A DNA stretch of 32,832 nucleotides from Verrucomicrobia subdivision 3 bacterium UBA7542 (GTDB lineage: Bacteria > Verrucomicrobiota > Verrucomicrobiia > Limisphaerales > UBA11358), in NCBI GenBank assembly GCA_002479245.1, contig DLMG01000171.1:341-33172 (forward strand). Reading direction: 5' to 3'. Within the stretch, counting starts at the first letter, position 1. Each line of letters starts with the position of its first letter. Position numbers and translations under genes: made by a program. The notes below the pieces were generated by a model. The model saw only the letters and a list, made by a program, of their open reading frames with translations. It was not told the origin of the DNA and ran no database searches. This document shows positions 1 through 9,148 of the stretch, in pieces.

Positions 1-1016
1 GTGCAGCAGGTCTCGGCGGTGGCCGCCGAAAGATGCTTCGCAAAATCAGTCACGGGGAAAAAATGCTCGCCGTCGCCGTTGCCACCGATGACGTAGGAAC
101 GGTGCAAGGCGACGCGCTCCCAGAAAAATTTCGCGATGTTGGCGTAGTACGGGTCGCCGGTCAGTTCGTAAATCCGCGCCGCGCCGATGGTTTTGGGGAT
201 TTGCATGTTTGAATGGTGGCCGTCCAAAATGTCCTTGCCCTGCGCCAGCGGGTCGAGGACCGCCCGGTGGTAGAATTTCTCCGCCAGCACCAGATAATTG
301 GTGTTGCCGGTCAGGGCGTAAAGCTCGGCGAGCGACTCGTTCATGCCGCCTTGTTCGCAAACCAGCATTTTCTGCCACTGATCGTCCGTGAGATTTTTCG
401 TGGTGGCATCGGCCCAGTTGGCGAGGTTCGTGGCGACTTCCAGCGCCTTCGCGTTGTCGCACAACTGGCTGGCGTCAATCAACCCCGCGAGTTCCTTGTG
501 GAGCGTATACCACGGAACCCAGCAGCCGTTGAGGTCGAAACTTCCGGCCCGGATTTCGCCGCGGGCAATTTCGTCGAAAACCTTCTTGCCGTTCGGCATG
601 GCCGCCACGTAGCCGTTGCCATTGGCCTGCTGGCACTCGGCGAGTTGGTCCACGATGTAATTCACCCGTTCCAGAAATTGCCGGTCGCCGGTGTCCTGAT
701 ACATCCGCGAACAGGCCGAGAGATAATGTCCGAGGCTGTGGCCGGCGACGCCCTGCGATTCCCAGCCGCCATAGACCTCGGCCTTCGGTTCCAAACCCGC
801 CTCCTTGCGGAACCAGCTCAAGAAGCGATCCGGCTTCAAACTCAGGAGATATTTCGCGTCCATTTCCATCGCGCGCTTGAAGAGGCCGTCCAGCAAACGC
901 ACATCTTTCAGCGGAAACTGTTGCGCCGGCAAATCAATCGCCGTGTTCACGTCACCACACGTGCCCCACGTGATCACCGTCAATGCCAGGAAAATGGAAA
1001 TTCGTTGGATTTTCAT
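1..1016 (-). CDS. GH127-type beta-L-arabinofuranosidase (DUF1680 superfamily), C-terminus cut by window edge
   Basis: Reading from ATG at 1016, 338 residues are open up to the left edge with no stop. The N-terminus (MKIQRISIFLALTVITWGTCG) is a typical signal peptide, so the product is exported. Hallmarks of the DUF1680/GH127 (alpha,alpha)6-barrel are visible in order: GHYLSACSRMY, VPWYTLHKELAGL, GGMNESLAELYALTG, and at the very end TAETCCT. In characterised GH127 enzymes the ETC segment supplies Glu and Cys ligands of the catalytic zinc. The nucleophilic cysteine lies further downstream, so it is outside this window. The family removes terminal beta-L-arabinofuranose. GH146 is a close relative and cannot be excluded. 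The start ATG overlaps the stop of the araB relic (ATGA), so it is probably translated by coupling from the araA transcript. Confidence 0.9.
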   Translation of the reverse strand, partial: MKIQRISIFLALTVITWGTCGDVNTAIDLPAQQFPLKDVRLLDGLFKRAMEMDAKYLLSLKPDRFLSWFRKEAGLEPKAEVYGGWESQGVAGHSLGHYLSACSRMYQDTGDRQFLERVNYIVDQLAECQQANGNGYVAAMPNGKKVFDEIARGEIRAGSFDLNGCWVPWYTLHKELAGLIDASQLCDNAKALEVATNLANWADATTKNLTDDQWQKMLVCEQGGMNESLAELYALTGNTNYLVLAEKFYHRAVLDPLAQGKDILDGHHSNMQIPKTIGAARIYELTGDPYYANIAKFFWERVALHRSYVIGGNGDGEHFFPVTDFAKHLSAATAETCC

Positions 1017-1108
1017 GTGCCGACGTTGTGCCCGTCGGCCACATTGATAATCAGAGCGCGAACGGAATTCGTCCCATAATCAAAGCCGAAGGCGTATTTG
1101 GTTGCCAC
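1013..1108 (-). pseudogene. araB: araB (L-ribulokinase) N-terminal relic, 31 codons
   Basis: From GTG at 1108 the frame reads VATKYAFGFDYGTNSVRA followed by LIINVADGHNVGT and then TGA at 1015-1013. This is the start of a FGGY-family L-ribulokinase: the F-DYGTNSVRAL segment is the first phosphate-binding motif, seen as DFGSDSVRAL in E. coli AraB. A working kinase has about 550 residues, so about 95% is missing. It sits directly after araA, where araB is expected in many bacteria. The stop overlaps the ATG of the GH127 gene. I see no good ribosome-binding site before the GTG. A deletion or replacement that joined the GH127 gene to the first codons of araB is the simplest reading. A metagenome assembly join is the main alternative. 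Confidence 0.75.
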
Positions 1109-1151
1109 GTGAGAATGAAAAATTAATTGGTCTGGATTGTCACGGCTGATG

Positions 1152-2663
1152 TTACGAGGCCAACCCGTTCCGCAAGCCATAATAAATTTCATTCCAGTTC
1201 AACTCCCGCTTGAATTGTCGGATGGTGGTATCGCTGTCAATTACCATCAATTCCACACCCGCCATATTGGCAAAGTCTTCCAACATCTCCGTGGTCACTG
1301 ATTGACTAAAACCGGTGTGATGCGCCCCGCCGGCGTAAATCCACGCAGTGACCGCGGTGTGGAAATCGGGTTTGGGAACCCAAAATGCACGTGCCACCGG
1401 CAATTTGGGCAACGGTCTCTCTTGGGAAACAACATCCACTTCGTTCACCAGCAAACGAAAACGATTCCCCATGTCCATGATGGCGGCGTTGAGTCCGGGT
1501 CCGGGCGGCGTGTCAAACACCAGGCGCGCCGGGTCGGCCTTGCCGCCGATTCCCAGCGGGTGGACTTCCAACGAAGGTTTACTTTTGGCGATGCTCGGAC
1601 AGATTTCCAGCATGTGCGCACCGAGCACATTCATGCTTTTGGGATGCAAATGATAGGTGTAGTCTTCCATAAACGATGTCCCGCCCTTTAAGCCGATGGA
1701 CATGACTTTCATTGCGCGGACCAGCGCACAGGTTTTCCAGTCACCTTCTGCGCCAAATCCGTAACCTTCAGCCATCAGTCGTTGTGCGGCCAGACCCGGC
1801 AATTGCGCCAGCCCATGCAGATCCTCGAATGTTGTCGTGAATCCCTTGAAGCTGCCTTCTTTGATAAATGCGCGCAAGCCGATCTCAATTCGAGCCGCTT
1901 CCCGCAATGAATTCTGTTTTTCACCGCTTTTGCGAAATTCGGGTGCAATCACGTAGCTGGCCATGTATTCCTGGACGAGCGCGTTGATTTGCGCATCAGT
2001 TGCCTCATTGATATATTTCACCAAATCGCCCACGCCGTAGCCATTGACCGAGTAACCGAATTTTATTTGCACCGCGACCTTGTCTCCTTCCGTGACCGCA
2101 ACCTCGCGCATGTTGTCGCCGAACCGGCAAAATTTTGCACCCTGCCAGTCATGCCACGCCGCAGCCGCCCGGCACCATGCACCGATTTGCTTTTGTATCG
2201 CAACGTCCTGCCAGAAACCTGTAACCACTTTGCGGTCCAGGCGCATCCGGCTCATAATAAAGCCGTGTTCGCGGTCTCCATGGGCGGATTGGTTAAGATT
2301 CATGAAATCCATGTCAATGGACGACCACGGGATATCGCAGTTATGCTGTGTGTGAAAATGCAGGATTGGCTTCCGAAGAATCTTGAGACCGTTAATCCAC
2401 ATCTTGGAGGGCGAAAAGGTATGGCACCACGTGACAAGCCCAAGGCACCCAGGTGCGTTGTTGGCCTCTTGGCACAAGGCGGTGACGGCGTCCGGCGTGG
2501 TCAGGACGGATTTGAACACCACCTTCACCGGGATGGCCGGCGCGGCGTTCAATGCCTTTGCGATTTTCTGCGAGTGGAAGGCCACCTGTTTCAAGGTTTT
2601 GGAGCCGTAGAGGTGTTGACTGCCGGTGACAAACCAAACTTCAAATTGTTTCAAATTAAACAT
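1152..2663 (-). CDS. araA: L-arabinose isomerase
   Basis: This 503-residue protein converts L-arabinose to L-ribulose in the cytoplasm. The length matches the family (about 500). It opens with the family signature [14 protein letters not shown], followed by [14 protein letters not shown] and [13 protein letters not shown]. The metal and catalytic residues known from E. coli AraA (Glu306, Glu333, His350, His450) have clear counterparts in the segments [28 protein letters not shown] and GGAHHTGFS. It starts at ATG 2663 and is the first gene behind operator/promoter A, with a leader of roughly 130 nt. The araB relic follows 43 bp after its stop. No signal peptide is present. Confidence 0.97.
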   Translation of the reverse strand: MFNLKQFEVWFVTGSQHLYGSKTLKQVAFHSQKIAKALNAAPAIPVKVVFKSVLTTPDAVTALCQEANNAPGCLGLVTWCHTFSPSKMWINGLKILRKPILHFHTQHNCDIPWSSIDMDFMNLNQSAHGDREHGFIMSRMRLDRKVVTGFWQDVAIQKQIGAWCRAAAAWHDWQGAKFCRFGDNMREVAVTEGDKVAVQIKFGYSVNGYGVGDLVKYINEATDAQINALVQEYMASYVIAPEFRKSGEKQNSLREAARIEIGLRAFIKEGSFKGFTTTFEDLHGLAQLPGLAAQRLMAEGYGFGAEGDWKTCALVRAMKVMSIGLKGGTSFMEDYTYHLHPKSMNVLGAHMLEICPSIAKSKPSLEVHPLGIGGKADPARLVFDTPPGPGLNAAIMDMGNRFRLLVNEVDVVSQERPLPKLPVARAFWVPKPDFHTAVTAWIYAGGAHHTGFSQSVTTEMLEDFANMAGVELMVIDSDTTIRQFKRELNWNEIYYGLRNGLAS

Positions 2664-2799
2664 AAGTCATCTTCATTCCAGGTGCCATACGGTCGCGTGG
2701 CGAAAAAAACAACCACAAAGGCGGTGGTGCCTTTTCGATGAAACAAGCCTGCTGACGAACTGGCTCGCGAGAACACAAGTTCCACCGGAGTCGTAAACT

Positions 2800-2862
2800 A
2801 TTCTTCTATCAAGGGGGCAAAAAAAACAACGCCACTTTGCGTAAATGATTCACCAATTTGCG
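2800..2862 (-). promoter_or_regulatory. Operator/promoter A (araA): 21-bp-spaced direct repeat next to -35
   Basis: Plus-strand half-sites are CACCAATTTGCG at 2851-2862 and CGCCACTTTGCG at 2830-2841, exactly 21 bp start to start. On the transcription strand (minus) the proximal half is followed immediately by TTGTTT (2829-2824, -35-like), then 18 bp, then AAGAAT (2805-2800, weak -10-like). The same layout occurs at 6398-6460, 9073-9134 and 31777-31838. It lies between the regulator and araA and is the only good promoter candidate for araA. The XylR-like protein encoded just upstream is the likely ligand. That link is inference. Confidence 0.75.
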
Positions 2863-2884
2863 AACTTGAACCGAACAAGGCTTT

Positions 2885-4111
2885 TCAACCCGCACGCCGC
2901 CCATAAGTTCGGCGATATGCCAGTGGGCTGATTTGTTTACCAGCGCGGAAGTAACGCGCAAAATGCTGCATATCGGAGAAACCAAGAGACTCGGCAATTT
3001 GCCCCACCTGCAAGTCCGTCTCAACAAGCAGCCGCACAATTTGATCCGTCCGCACACGCCGGATATGTTCATAGATCGAACATCCGATTTCCCGCCGGAA
3101 TTTTATTTCCAAGGCGCGGCGCGACAAAGCCGCAGCCGAGGCCACATTCATGACCATCATGTTTTCATGAGCGTGGTCACGAATGAATTGCAGCGCCTTG
3201 GTCACATACGAATCAGACACGGCCATAAAATCCGTCGAATGGCGAGTAATCACACGTGTTGGGCGCACGTTAATTTTTAATGAAACAGGCCGGACTCCGC
3301 GCAACAACCGGAACAGCACAAGCGCCGCCTCATAGCCGGCGTGCTCAAAGTTGATGTCCACGCTCGACATCGGTGGATCCGAAAGCCCGCAAACCAACTC
3401 ATCGTTGTCTGTTCCCAGAACACCAACGGCGTCCGGCACCCCCAGATTTGCCAATTTGCAGGCTTCGATGACTTGCTGGCCGCAATCATCGTTGCAGGCC
3501 ATCAGACCGACCGGCTTCGGCAGGGATTGCAACCACGCCGCCATCTTATGGCGCTCTTTGCTCCACACGTTGGCAGCGGGAACAAAATCACGGAAAACAT
3601 GAAATCCAAATCCGGCTTTGCGAATGTACCGACCGAAATATTTCAGGCGCAAATCCGACCATGGTACGCCGGGGTAACCATAAAAGGCGAAATGCTTGAA
3701 ACCGCATCGCAGCAAATGTTCGGCGCCCATTTGGCCGATGGCGTAAGAATCAGTTACCACGTTGACGAGATTGGGAATTAGGGTCTTGCTGTGCCCTATC
3801 ACCACCGTGGGGATCCCCAAGGTCAGCACTTCTTTCAAATTATGCACGTCCCGCAGAATGATTCCGTCCACGTCCTTTGCCTTGAGTTTGGGCCACGCTT
3901 TTTCCAATCCTCCGGGTTCCCAATAAAAAGCCCAAGGGCCATAGTGATGCGCACATTTTGCAATACCACCCAACAATGCCCGTCCCGACGCCCGGGAAGA
4001 TTCAATCAGAAGCGCAATGGTGGGAACCTTTAAAGGACGTTTTGAAACGTCTGCTACGCTATCCCGCTTCTTCGAAACAATCTGGTCCGCCGGTGTTGTT
4101 TTGGGACTCAT
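2885..4111 (-). CDS. XylR-like transcriptional regulator (LacI-type sensor plus AraC-type HTH)
   Basis: This 408-residue protein is counted from ATG 4111; an upstream TTG at 4117 is less likely. After a polar N-terminus comes a periplasmic-binding-protein-like sensor domain (about residues 30-290), with VPTIALLIESSRASGRALL at its start and the typical segment VGLMACNDDCGQQVIEAC later. The last about 105 residues form an AraC-family double helix-turn-helix, including LSRRALEIKFRREIGCSIYE and IAESLGFSDMQHFARYFR. This architecture is that of E. coli XylR, which binds pentose through the sensor and DNA direct repeats through the HTH pair. In this locus the ligand is probably L-arabinose or an arabinose derivative. 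Four 21-bp direct-repeat operators in the window are its probable targets. The gene points the same way as araA, with operator A in between. Confidence 0.9.
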   Translation of the reverse strand: MSPKTTPADQIVSKKRDSVADVSKRPLKVPTIALLIESSRASGRALLGGIAKCAHHYGPWAFYWEPGGLEKAWPKLKAKDVDGIILRDVHNLKEVLTLGIPTVVIGHSKTLIPNLVNVVTDSYAIGQMGAEHLLRCGFKHFAFYGYPGVPWSDLRLKYFGRYIRKAGFGFHVFRDFVPAANVWSKERHKMAAWLQSLPKPVGLMACNDDCGQQVIEACKLANLGVPDAVGVLGTDNDELVCGLSDPPMSSVDINFEHAGYEAALVLFRLLRGVRPVSLKINVRPTRVITRHSTDFMAVSDSYVTKALQFIRDHAHENMMVMNVASAAALSRRALEIKFRREIGCSIYEHIRRVRTDQIVRLLVETDLQVGQIAESLGFSDMQHFARYFRAGKQISPLAYRRTYGRRAG

Positions 4112-4305
4112 GATCAATAAACATAAGTTTCTTCACGGATCATAGTGGGTAGAGATTAAGTTTTCCACAAAAATATAATAGCGTAATAGGCGGAACCTTT
4201 GCCGAAATTAATCTGGCAGGCCTGCTCTATTTGACTGTTCAGCCGGCACGCAACCGGTTTCTCAACAGCGTTTTAGCGAACTTCAAGCCGATATAAACTC
4301 ACGGA

Positions 4306-6226
4306 TTAAGCGGGCACTTCAAAATCAGAGTTTTCGACATTGACCGCCTCCTGTTTGATGACAACATTCGGCTCTTTGCCGGTTTCATTGTAACTTTCGG
4401 GGTCGGGGTTGCTGATCACCCAGCGCGTGGTGTTCGGTTCAAATGAAGTCCCCTCAAAATCCGCCTTTACCCGCTGCGTGTTCGGGTCGGGATTGACAAT
4501 GGCAACAGTGATGGCCTTTCTGTCCTGGGTCCATGCCGCAGCTACGTCGAGATCACCGGTCTCTCCGGCGACTTGGATGGGAACCATACCGTAATGATGG
4601 CGATAGAGTTTTAAGACCAGCCCCGTTGTTTCAAACGCTGCCGCAGTGGATGTCGTTTTGATACAACCGATGACGTTCACGGTCCGGGCATAATTTGCCA
4701 TGAAGAAAATGTCGCTGTTGCGGAAATACTCGTTCAACCCTTCCGCCACACCGAGCGCGTCCTTGAGGTGGTAGCGCACGCCGAGTTCACCGTAAAGGTA
4801 ATCGCCATACCAATAATTCCACTCGTCCATGGCGATGCGGATGTTTTTCTCCTTCAATCCGGGAATATCGTGCTGATCTGCCCGAAAGGCCCCGGCCACA
4901 CGGCGGATTTCATCAGCCAATTGCTGCACGTGAGCCACCACGTTCGTCATTTCCCGGCAGTAAATGTGTTCGCTCAGAAAATTCATATGGTCCATGCACA
5001 CCGTCAGCATGGTTTGGTCCCATTCACCGACGTTACCCACAGCCACCAATTTTGCCGCGGAATCCACCTTCCAAATCGCGTCGGCCACGCGGTTGTGTTT
5101 TTGGACGTATTCGGCCAGCGGCATGTGTCCCAATTGCCAGTCGCCGTACATTTCATTCCCCACCGCCCAGTATTTCACGCCATAGGGCTTGGGATGCCCA
5201 TTTTCCGCACGCAACTTTCCCATCGGCGTGTCCACCGACCCATTGAAATACTGGATTTCATTGGCCGCTTCCTGTATTCCCCCCAAGCCGATGTTCAACG
5301 CTACATAAGGTTCCGCATGGAGCAACTTCATTAATTGCATGGTTTCATCGCTCCCCACGTCGTTCGATTCCACGCCCTTCCACGCCGGATTTTTGCGCGG
5401 CGGACGTTTGTCCCGCAGGCCAATGCCATCCTGCCAATTGTAGCCGCTGACAAAATTCCCACCTGGCCAGCGGTAAATGGGCGCATCCAGTTGCTTTAAC
5501 AAATCCACGACATCCTGGCGCCAGCCGTCAATGTTGTCCGCCGGCATCAATGACAGCGTACCGATTTTGAACGAACCCTTGCCTTGGCTTACAATTTCAA
5601 TGCGCGCGTCGTCAGATGCCGCCGGCGCGGTGAATTCAAATGGATAGGATTATAATCAGCGCTGACCTTTTTGATGGTTTGAGTGACCGTCGCACCGTTG
5701 CCTAAAACGAGCCGCACTTGCACCGGCCCGGCTGTTTCGTCTCCGGCGAGGATGATGTGGCCGACATATTTTTGATCTTTCAAGACGCTTAGACCATCTT
5801 GAGAGATTCCCGCAAATGTCCCGTCGCCGGGGAGATGAATGACGGGCGTGTGCGTGCCAACGTACGGATCGGTTGTATCCATGCTGACCATATCGCGCGA
5901 CCCGATGACTTTCCAAGGCGACGCATTGAGATACTTGTAAGGCCCCGCACCCCAAGCCGGATCCGTGCCTGTGGCCCACGGATCATATTTATATGTAATC
6001 GGATAATAAAACTTTCGGTCCTGCAATATCTCCGCCCAGAGGCCGCCATAAAAGCAACGCCCCAAATGCTCAATGAACTGGCCGTAGATGTATTCTGAAA
6101 TCGGCGGGCCGGTTTTTTGCGGGTCAATCTTTACCGATACATCTGCAAAAAGATTACAGCAAAGACCAGTGACGCAAATAAATACAACCAACGTTTTTTT
6201 GAATTCTCCAAAAATTTTATTTTCAT
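4306..6226 (-). pseudogene. Alpha-L-arabinofuranosidase GH51, interrupted by frameshift(s)
   Basis: Two reading frames together make one GH51 enzyme of about 630 residues. The upstream frame encodes a hydrophobic leader and the N-terminal domain (EYIYGQFIEHLGRCFYGGLW) and ends at 5589. The downstream frame continues from about 5637 and ends at 4306. It has the barrel with YWAVGNEMYGDW (acid/base Glu) and IAMDEWNYWYGD (nucleophile Glu), then the C-terminal beta-sandwich. Adding one base at the TTT run (plus 5638-5640) restores IHFEFTAPAASDDARIEI and joins them. A second problem may lie at the start. The in-frame start is TTG 6191 inside the hydrophobic leader, while ATG 6226 gives a better signal peptide (MKIKFLENSKK...) only if the A7 run at 6194-6200 had one more A. 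Operator/promoter B drives it. Either the gene is broken or these are sequencing errors in homopolymers. Confidence 0.85.
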
Positions 6227-6397
6227 TTTTCCCGAACGGCCAAACTTTTCAAAGAAAAAGCAAAACGGGCCGCCTTTTCTTGGTTCCTAACTAAATAAAA
6301 ACAGCGACTCACCACAAAAGGTGTCCCATGTCGGTATGGCTAATATCAAGTTTTTAAATACACAGTTGTCTTTTGTTTATGCTTTGGATGTCTGTTA

Positions 6398-6460
6398 ATT
6401 ATCATCAACTTCTCCAACCTCAGACAACGCCGCTTTGCGCAAATGAACCGTCAAAATGCG
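6398..6460 (-). promoter_or_regulatory. Operator/promoter B (GH51): 21-bp-spaced direct repeat
   Basis: Half-sites on the plus strand are CGTCAAAATGCG (6449-6460) and CGCCGCTTTGCG (6428-6439), 21 bp apart. On the minus strand TTGTCT (6427-6422) follows the proximal half directly, then 18 bp, then GATAAT (6403-6398), a good -10. The downstream leader to the GH51 gene would be about 165-200 nt. The 350-bp gap between the GH43 stop (6577) and this GH51 gene otherwise holds only an 8-bp inverted repeat (6461-6468 with 6506-6513) and AT-rich leader sequence. Confidence 0.75.
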
Positions 6461-6513
6461 AACGCCCCAACACCTTCAAACAGCCGGTTTCACCAGGAAT
6501 AAAACGGGGCGTT
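6461..6513. repeat. 8-bp inverted repeat AACGCCCC / GGGGCGTT
   Basis: AACGCCCC at 6461-6468 and GGGGCGTT at 6506-6513 are perfect complements with a 37-nt spacer. It lies between the stop of the GH43 gene (6577) and operator B. It might act as a weak transcript end for the GH43 gene, but no T-run follows, so the role is open. Confidence 0.3.
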
Positions 6514-6576
6514 ACCATCGCCGATCCGGCACGGAGCGCAGCCAGTGGGTCGAGCGTGCCAGCGGGAACTTCATTT

Positions 6577-9027
6577 TTATCGCTGCAAGCGGTAGAACGC
6601 CTGGCGGTTGGTTATGGACTGTGGGAGCCACCATTGGTCGCTGATGAGCGCCGGGGACGGGGTCGCCGTCGTCCAGGCTGCGCCAAGAGCGGGAGTGGTT
6701 TCCAGCACGAAGCCCGCCGCCCACGATGGCCACGAAAAGGTGAGGCCGGACGCAGAGTTCGACTGAAGCAGCGTCACGGGCAACGCCAGCGCGTCCGGGC
6801 CGAACCTGTAATCGGTGGCGATTTCCTGTGGCGTAAGGCGACCATCGTAAATGCGAAGCTCGTCAATCGTCGCGTTGAGCCAGCCATCGGCGCTGAACAG
6901 CGAGCGGCCGATGAACGACCAGGCGGTGCTGACGGAATTGAAGGCCGGCCAGGAATTGGTCACGGCGCTTTCCAGCACGGCGTTGGTGTAAACCGCCGCG
7001 TAATTGTTGGTCGGATCAATGATGCACACGACGTGAACGGTGCGGCTGTCGAGCGTTCCCGCAATGTCAAACGTCGTCGTTTTGTTTGTGCTCATTTCCA
7101 TCCGCTGCCCGCCCAACGATGTGTGCGGGCTGTAAAAGAAATATTGAATTCCGCTGCTGCCGGAAATGTTGCCGAAATCCGCCACGCGCGCCCAGTTGGC
7201 GTTCGCACCGAACGTGGCCCAACATTCCAGCGTCACCGCCGACGAGCCGGAGACGAGTCCGCCGGGCAGATTGACGTAGCTGCCGGCGGTGCCGTTCAGA
7301 AAGAGCGCGCCGTTGGTGACGACGGCGTTGCCCATGAGCGTGCCGTGCGCCATGCCGATGGAATCCCATGCGGCGGTGGGGGAGGAATTCGTGTTGAAAC
7401 TGTAACGGTGCGCCAGCGCCGGATGCGCATAGGCGAGGTCCTGGATTTCCGCGCCGCTCAAGGCGCGGCCAAAGATGCGGAACGAACTGATCTCGCCGGC
7501 AAACAACGGATCAGCGGGCCACTGGCTTTTGCCGACGTAATTGCTCTTCGCCAGAATCTGCCACGGGCGGATGGTCAGGGCTCTGTTGGTGGCCACCGGC
7601 GTGCCGTCGAGATAAAGCAGCCCTTGCGTCCCGTCCAGCGTGACCGCGACGTGAACCCAGGAATTGGTCGGCAGCGCAGCGGTCGCGTTGATCTGCTGCT
7701 CCGCGTTGTTGCTATTGGTCGTAATGGCAAAGCGCATCATGCCACCGTACGCCCGCGGCGTGAGGAAAAAGTAATTGGTCGTGTCGGTGCCGAAATCGAA
7801 AATGCGCTGCCAGTCCGCGCCGCCGCGCCATTTGACCCACGCGGCGAACGTGCTGGCGTTGGCCACGGAAAGCGGGAGCGAGACGAAGTTGGTCGCGCCG
7901 TCGAGGTTCAGCACGTTGCCGCGCGCGGCCTCGTTGGTGATGCCCGCGCGGTTCTGCAGCGTGCCGTTGTAAAGGCCGAGGTGCTCGCGGGCATCGGTGT
8001 TGAATGTGTAGAACGCGCTCCAGTCATTCGTCAGCGCCGGCCAGCCGTCGGGGGTCCAGTATATCCGGTTCAAGCCCAAGGTCGCCGTGCCGTTATTATT
8101 CCCGTCGTAGTAATGATACGTGAACCAGTTGGTGGCATTGTCGTTCATGATGGCCGCATGGCCGGGACCGATGTAGCGCGCGGTGCTTTCGAGCACCATC
8201 GTGCCGCCGCCATTGGTCATGTTATTGTTGTTCTTGTCATAATACGGCCCGGTGACAGTGGTACTGCGGCCCACGCGGATGTTGTAGGTGCTGTTCACGC
8301 TGGCGCAGCAGCCGCCGAAGTTGACGAACAAATAGTAATTGCCGCCGTGCTGGTAAAGACACGAACCTTCCTCGGTGTTGCTGAAAAACACCGGGCCATT
8401 GTTGGAAACCCGATAAATCGGGGAATCGGGCGTGATGCGTTTGCCAGTGGACGGATCCAACTGCATGATGAGAATGCCGTCCGAATACGAGCCGAAGGAC
8501 AGCCACACCGTGCCGTTGGTGTCCACCATGACGCTCGGATCAATGCAGTTGTAGGCGGTGAGGTCGGTGGTGGCGTTCGTCGCGAAATCCGGGTTGGATT
8601 GGATGACTTTTCCCTGGTCGGTCCAGACCGGGGAAACGAGCGAAGGCGAGGTGACCAGACCGATGGCGGAATTGATCGTTCCCCAATCTGAAGCGGCGTA
8701 ATAGAGGTTATACCGGCCGTTGAAATAAGCGATGTCCGGTGCCCAATAATAACCGCCGAAGCCGGGGACAGCATTCGTCGTCCACGCCGGGATGTTGGTG
8801 AAAACCGGACTGACGGCAGACCAGTTGCGCAAGTCACTGGAGGTCAGGCCGCTGATGCCCTGACCATCACCATAAATGAAATAATTAGTGCCGTCCTTGA
8901 TCATCGTGCCCGGGTCATGCAAATAGTAGTCGCCGTAGAGGGGCATCTGGGCATTGGCCGTCTGGAGGCAAAAAAACGCCAGCAGGCAGCACACTGCCGG
9001 TCGCAATCCATGTTCAAAGCTGTTCAT
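6577..9027 (-). CDS. Secreted GH43 arabinan endo-1,5-alpha-L-arabinosidase with two LamG domains and SWP/FYRL tail
   Basis: This protein has 816 residues. A signal peptide ends near NAQ (about residue 27). The five-bladed GH43 propeller follows (about 30-340) with the three expected carboxylates: YLHDPGTM (base, Asp38), NCIDPSVMV (pKa-modulating Asp) and EEGSCLY (acid Glu). The blades carry GYYWAPDIAYFNGRYNLYYA and STYNIRVGRS, typical of bacterial endo-arabinanases. Two LamG/concanavalin-like domains follow (about 345-530 and 535-745), each with a FDFG/ADFG strand. The last about 57 residues are the SWP...FYRL module shared with four other proteins here. A good ribosome-binding site (AGGA) lies 6 nt before ATG 9027. 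The protein has its own operator/promoter C. It probably cuts arabinan outside the cell or in the periplasm. Confidence 0.93.
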   Translation of the reverse strand: MNSFEHGLRPAVCCLLAFFCLQTANAQMPLYGDYYLHDPGTMIKDGTNYFIYGDGQGISGLTSSDLRNWSAVSPVFTNIPAWTTNAVPGFGGYYWAPDIAYFNGRYNLYYAASDWGTINSAIGLVTSPSLVSPVWTDQGKVIQSNPDFATNATTDLTAYNCIDPSVMVDTNGTVWLSFGSYSDGILIMQLDPSTGKRITPDSPIYRVSNNGPVFFSNTEEGSCLYQHGGNYYLFVNFGGCCASVNSTYNIRVGRSTTVTGPYYDKNNNNMTNGGGTMVLESTARYIGPGHAAIMNDNATNWFTYHYYDGNNNGTATLGLNRIYWTPDGWPALTNDWSAFYTFNTDAREHLGLYNGTLQNRAGITNEAARGNVLNLDGATNFVSLPLSVANASTFAAWVKWRGGADWQRIFDFGTDTTNYFFLTPRAYGGMMRFAITTNSNNAEQQINATAALPTNSWVHVAVTLDGTQGLLYLDGTPVATNRALTIRPWQILAKSNYVGKSQWPADPLFAGEISSFRIFGRALSGAEIQDLAYAHPALAHRYSFNTNSSPTAAWDSIGMAHGTLMGNAVVTNGALFLNGTAGSYVNLPGGLVSGSSAVTLECWATFGANANWARVADFGNISGSSGIQYFFYSPHTSLGGQRMEMSTNKTTTFDIAGTLDSRTVHVVCIIDPTNNYAAVYTNAVLESAVTNSWPAFNSVSTAWSFIGRSLFSADGWLNATIDELRIYDGRLTPQEIATDYRFGPDALALPVTLLQSNSASGLTFSWPSWAAGFVLETTPALGAAWTTATPSPALISDQWWLPQSITNRQAFYRLQR

Positions 9028-9072
9028 TTACATCCTATTATGTCATCCGCGCTGCAACACAACCACCGCTCC

Positions 9073-9134
9073 AATATCCAACATTGCAGCGAATAAACAA
9101 ACGCCACTTTGCGGATTGAGACCGCCAAAATGCG
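9073..9134 (-). promoter_or_regulatory. Operator/promoter C (GH43): 21-bp-spaced direct repeat
   Basis: Half-sites on the plus strand are CGCCAAAATGCG (9123-9134) and CGCCACTTTGCG (9102-9113), 21 bp apart. On the minus strand the proximal half is followed, after one T, by TTGTTT (9100-9095), 16 bp, and GATATT (9078-9073). The predicted leader to ATG 9027 is about 40 nt. It lies in the 121-bp gap between the GH51 stop (9149) and the GH43 start. Confidence 0.75.
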
Positions 9135-9148
9135 AACGCCCAAACATC

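Noticed and set aside
213..1079. Plus-strand open frame of 288 codons at the left edge
   Set aside because: It is the shadow of the GH127 gene and araB relic, both of which have clear family motifs on the minus strand.
4190..4290. Terminator or operator in the gap before the regulator gene
   Set aside because: Only short imperfect dyads (for example around GGCGGAACCTTTGCC) and no T-run; TTATAT-like boxes lack a convincing -35, so no site is claimed.
6373..8691. Long plus-strand open frame (772 codons)
   Set aside because: It is antisense to the GH43-LamG gene, has an Arg/Gly/Val-rich composition typical of reverse-frame shadows, and shows no recognisable domain.
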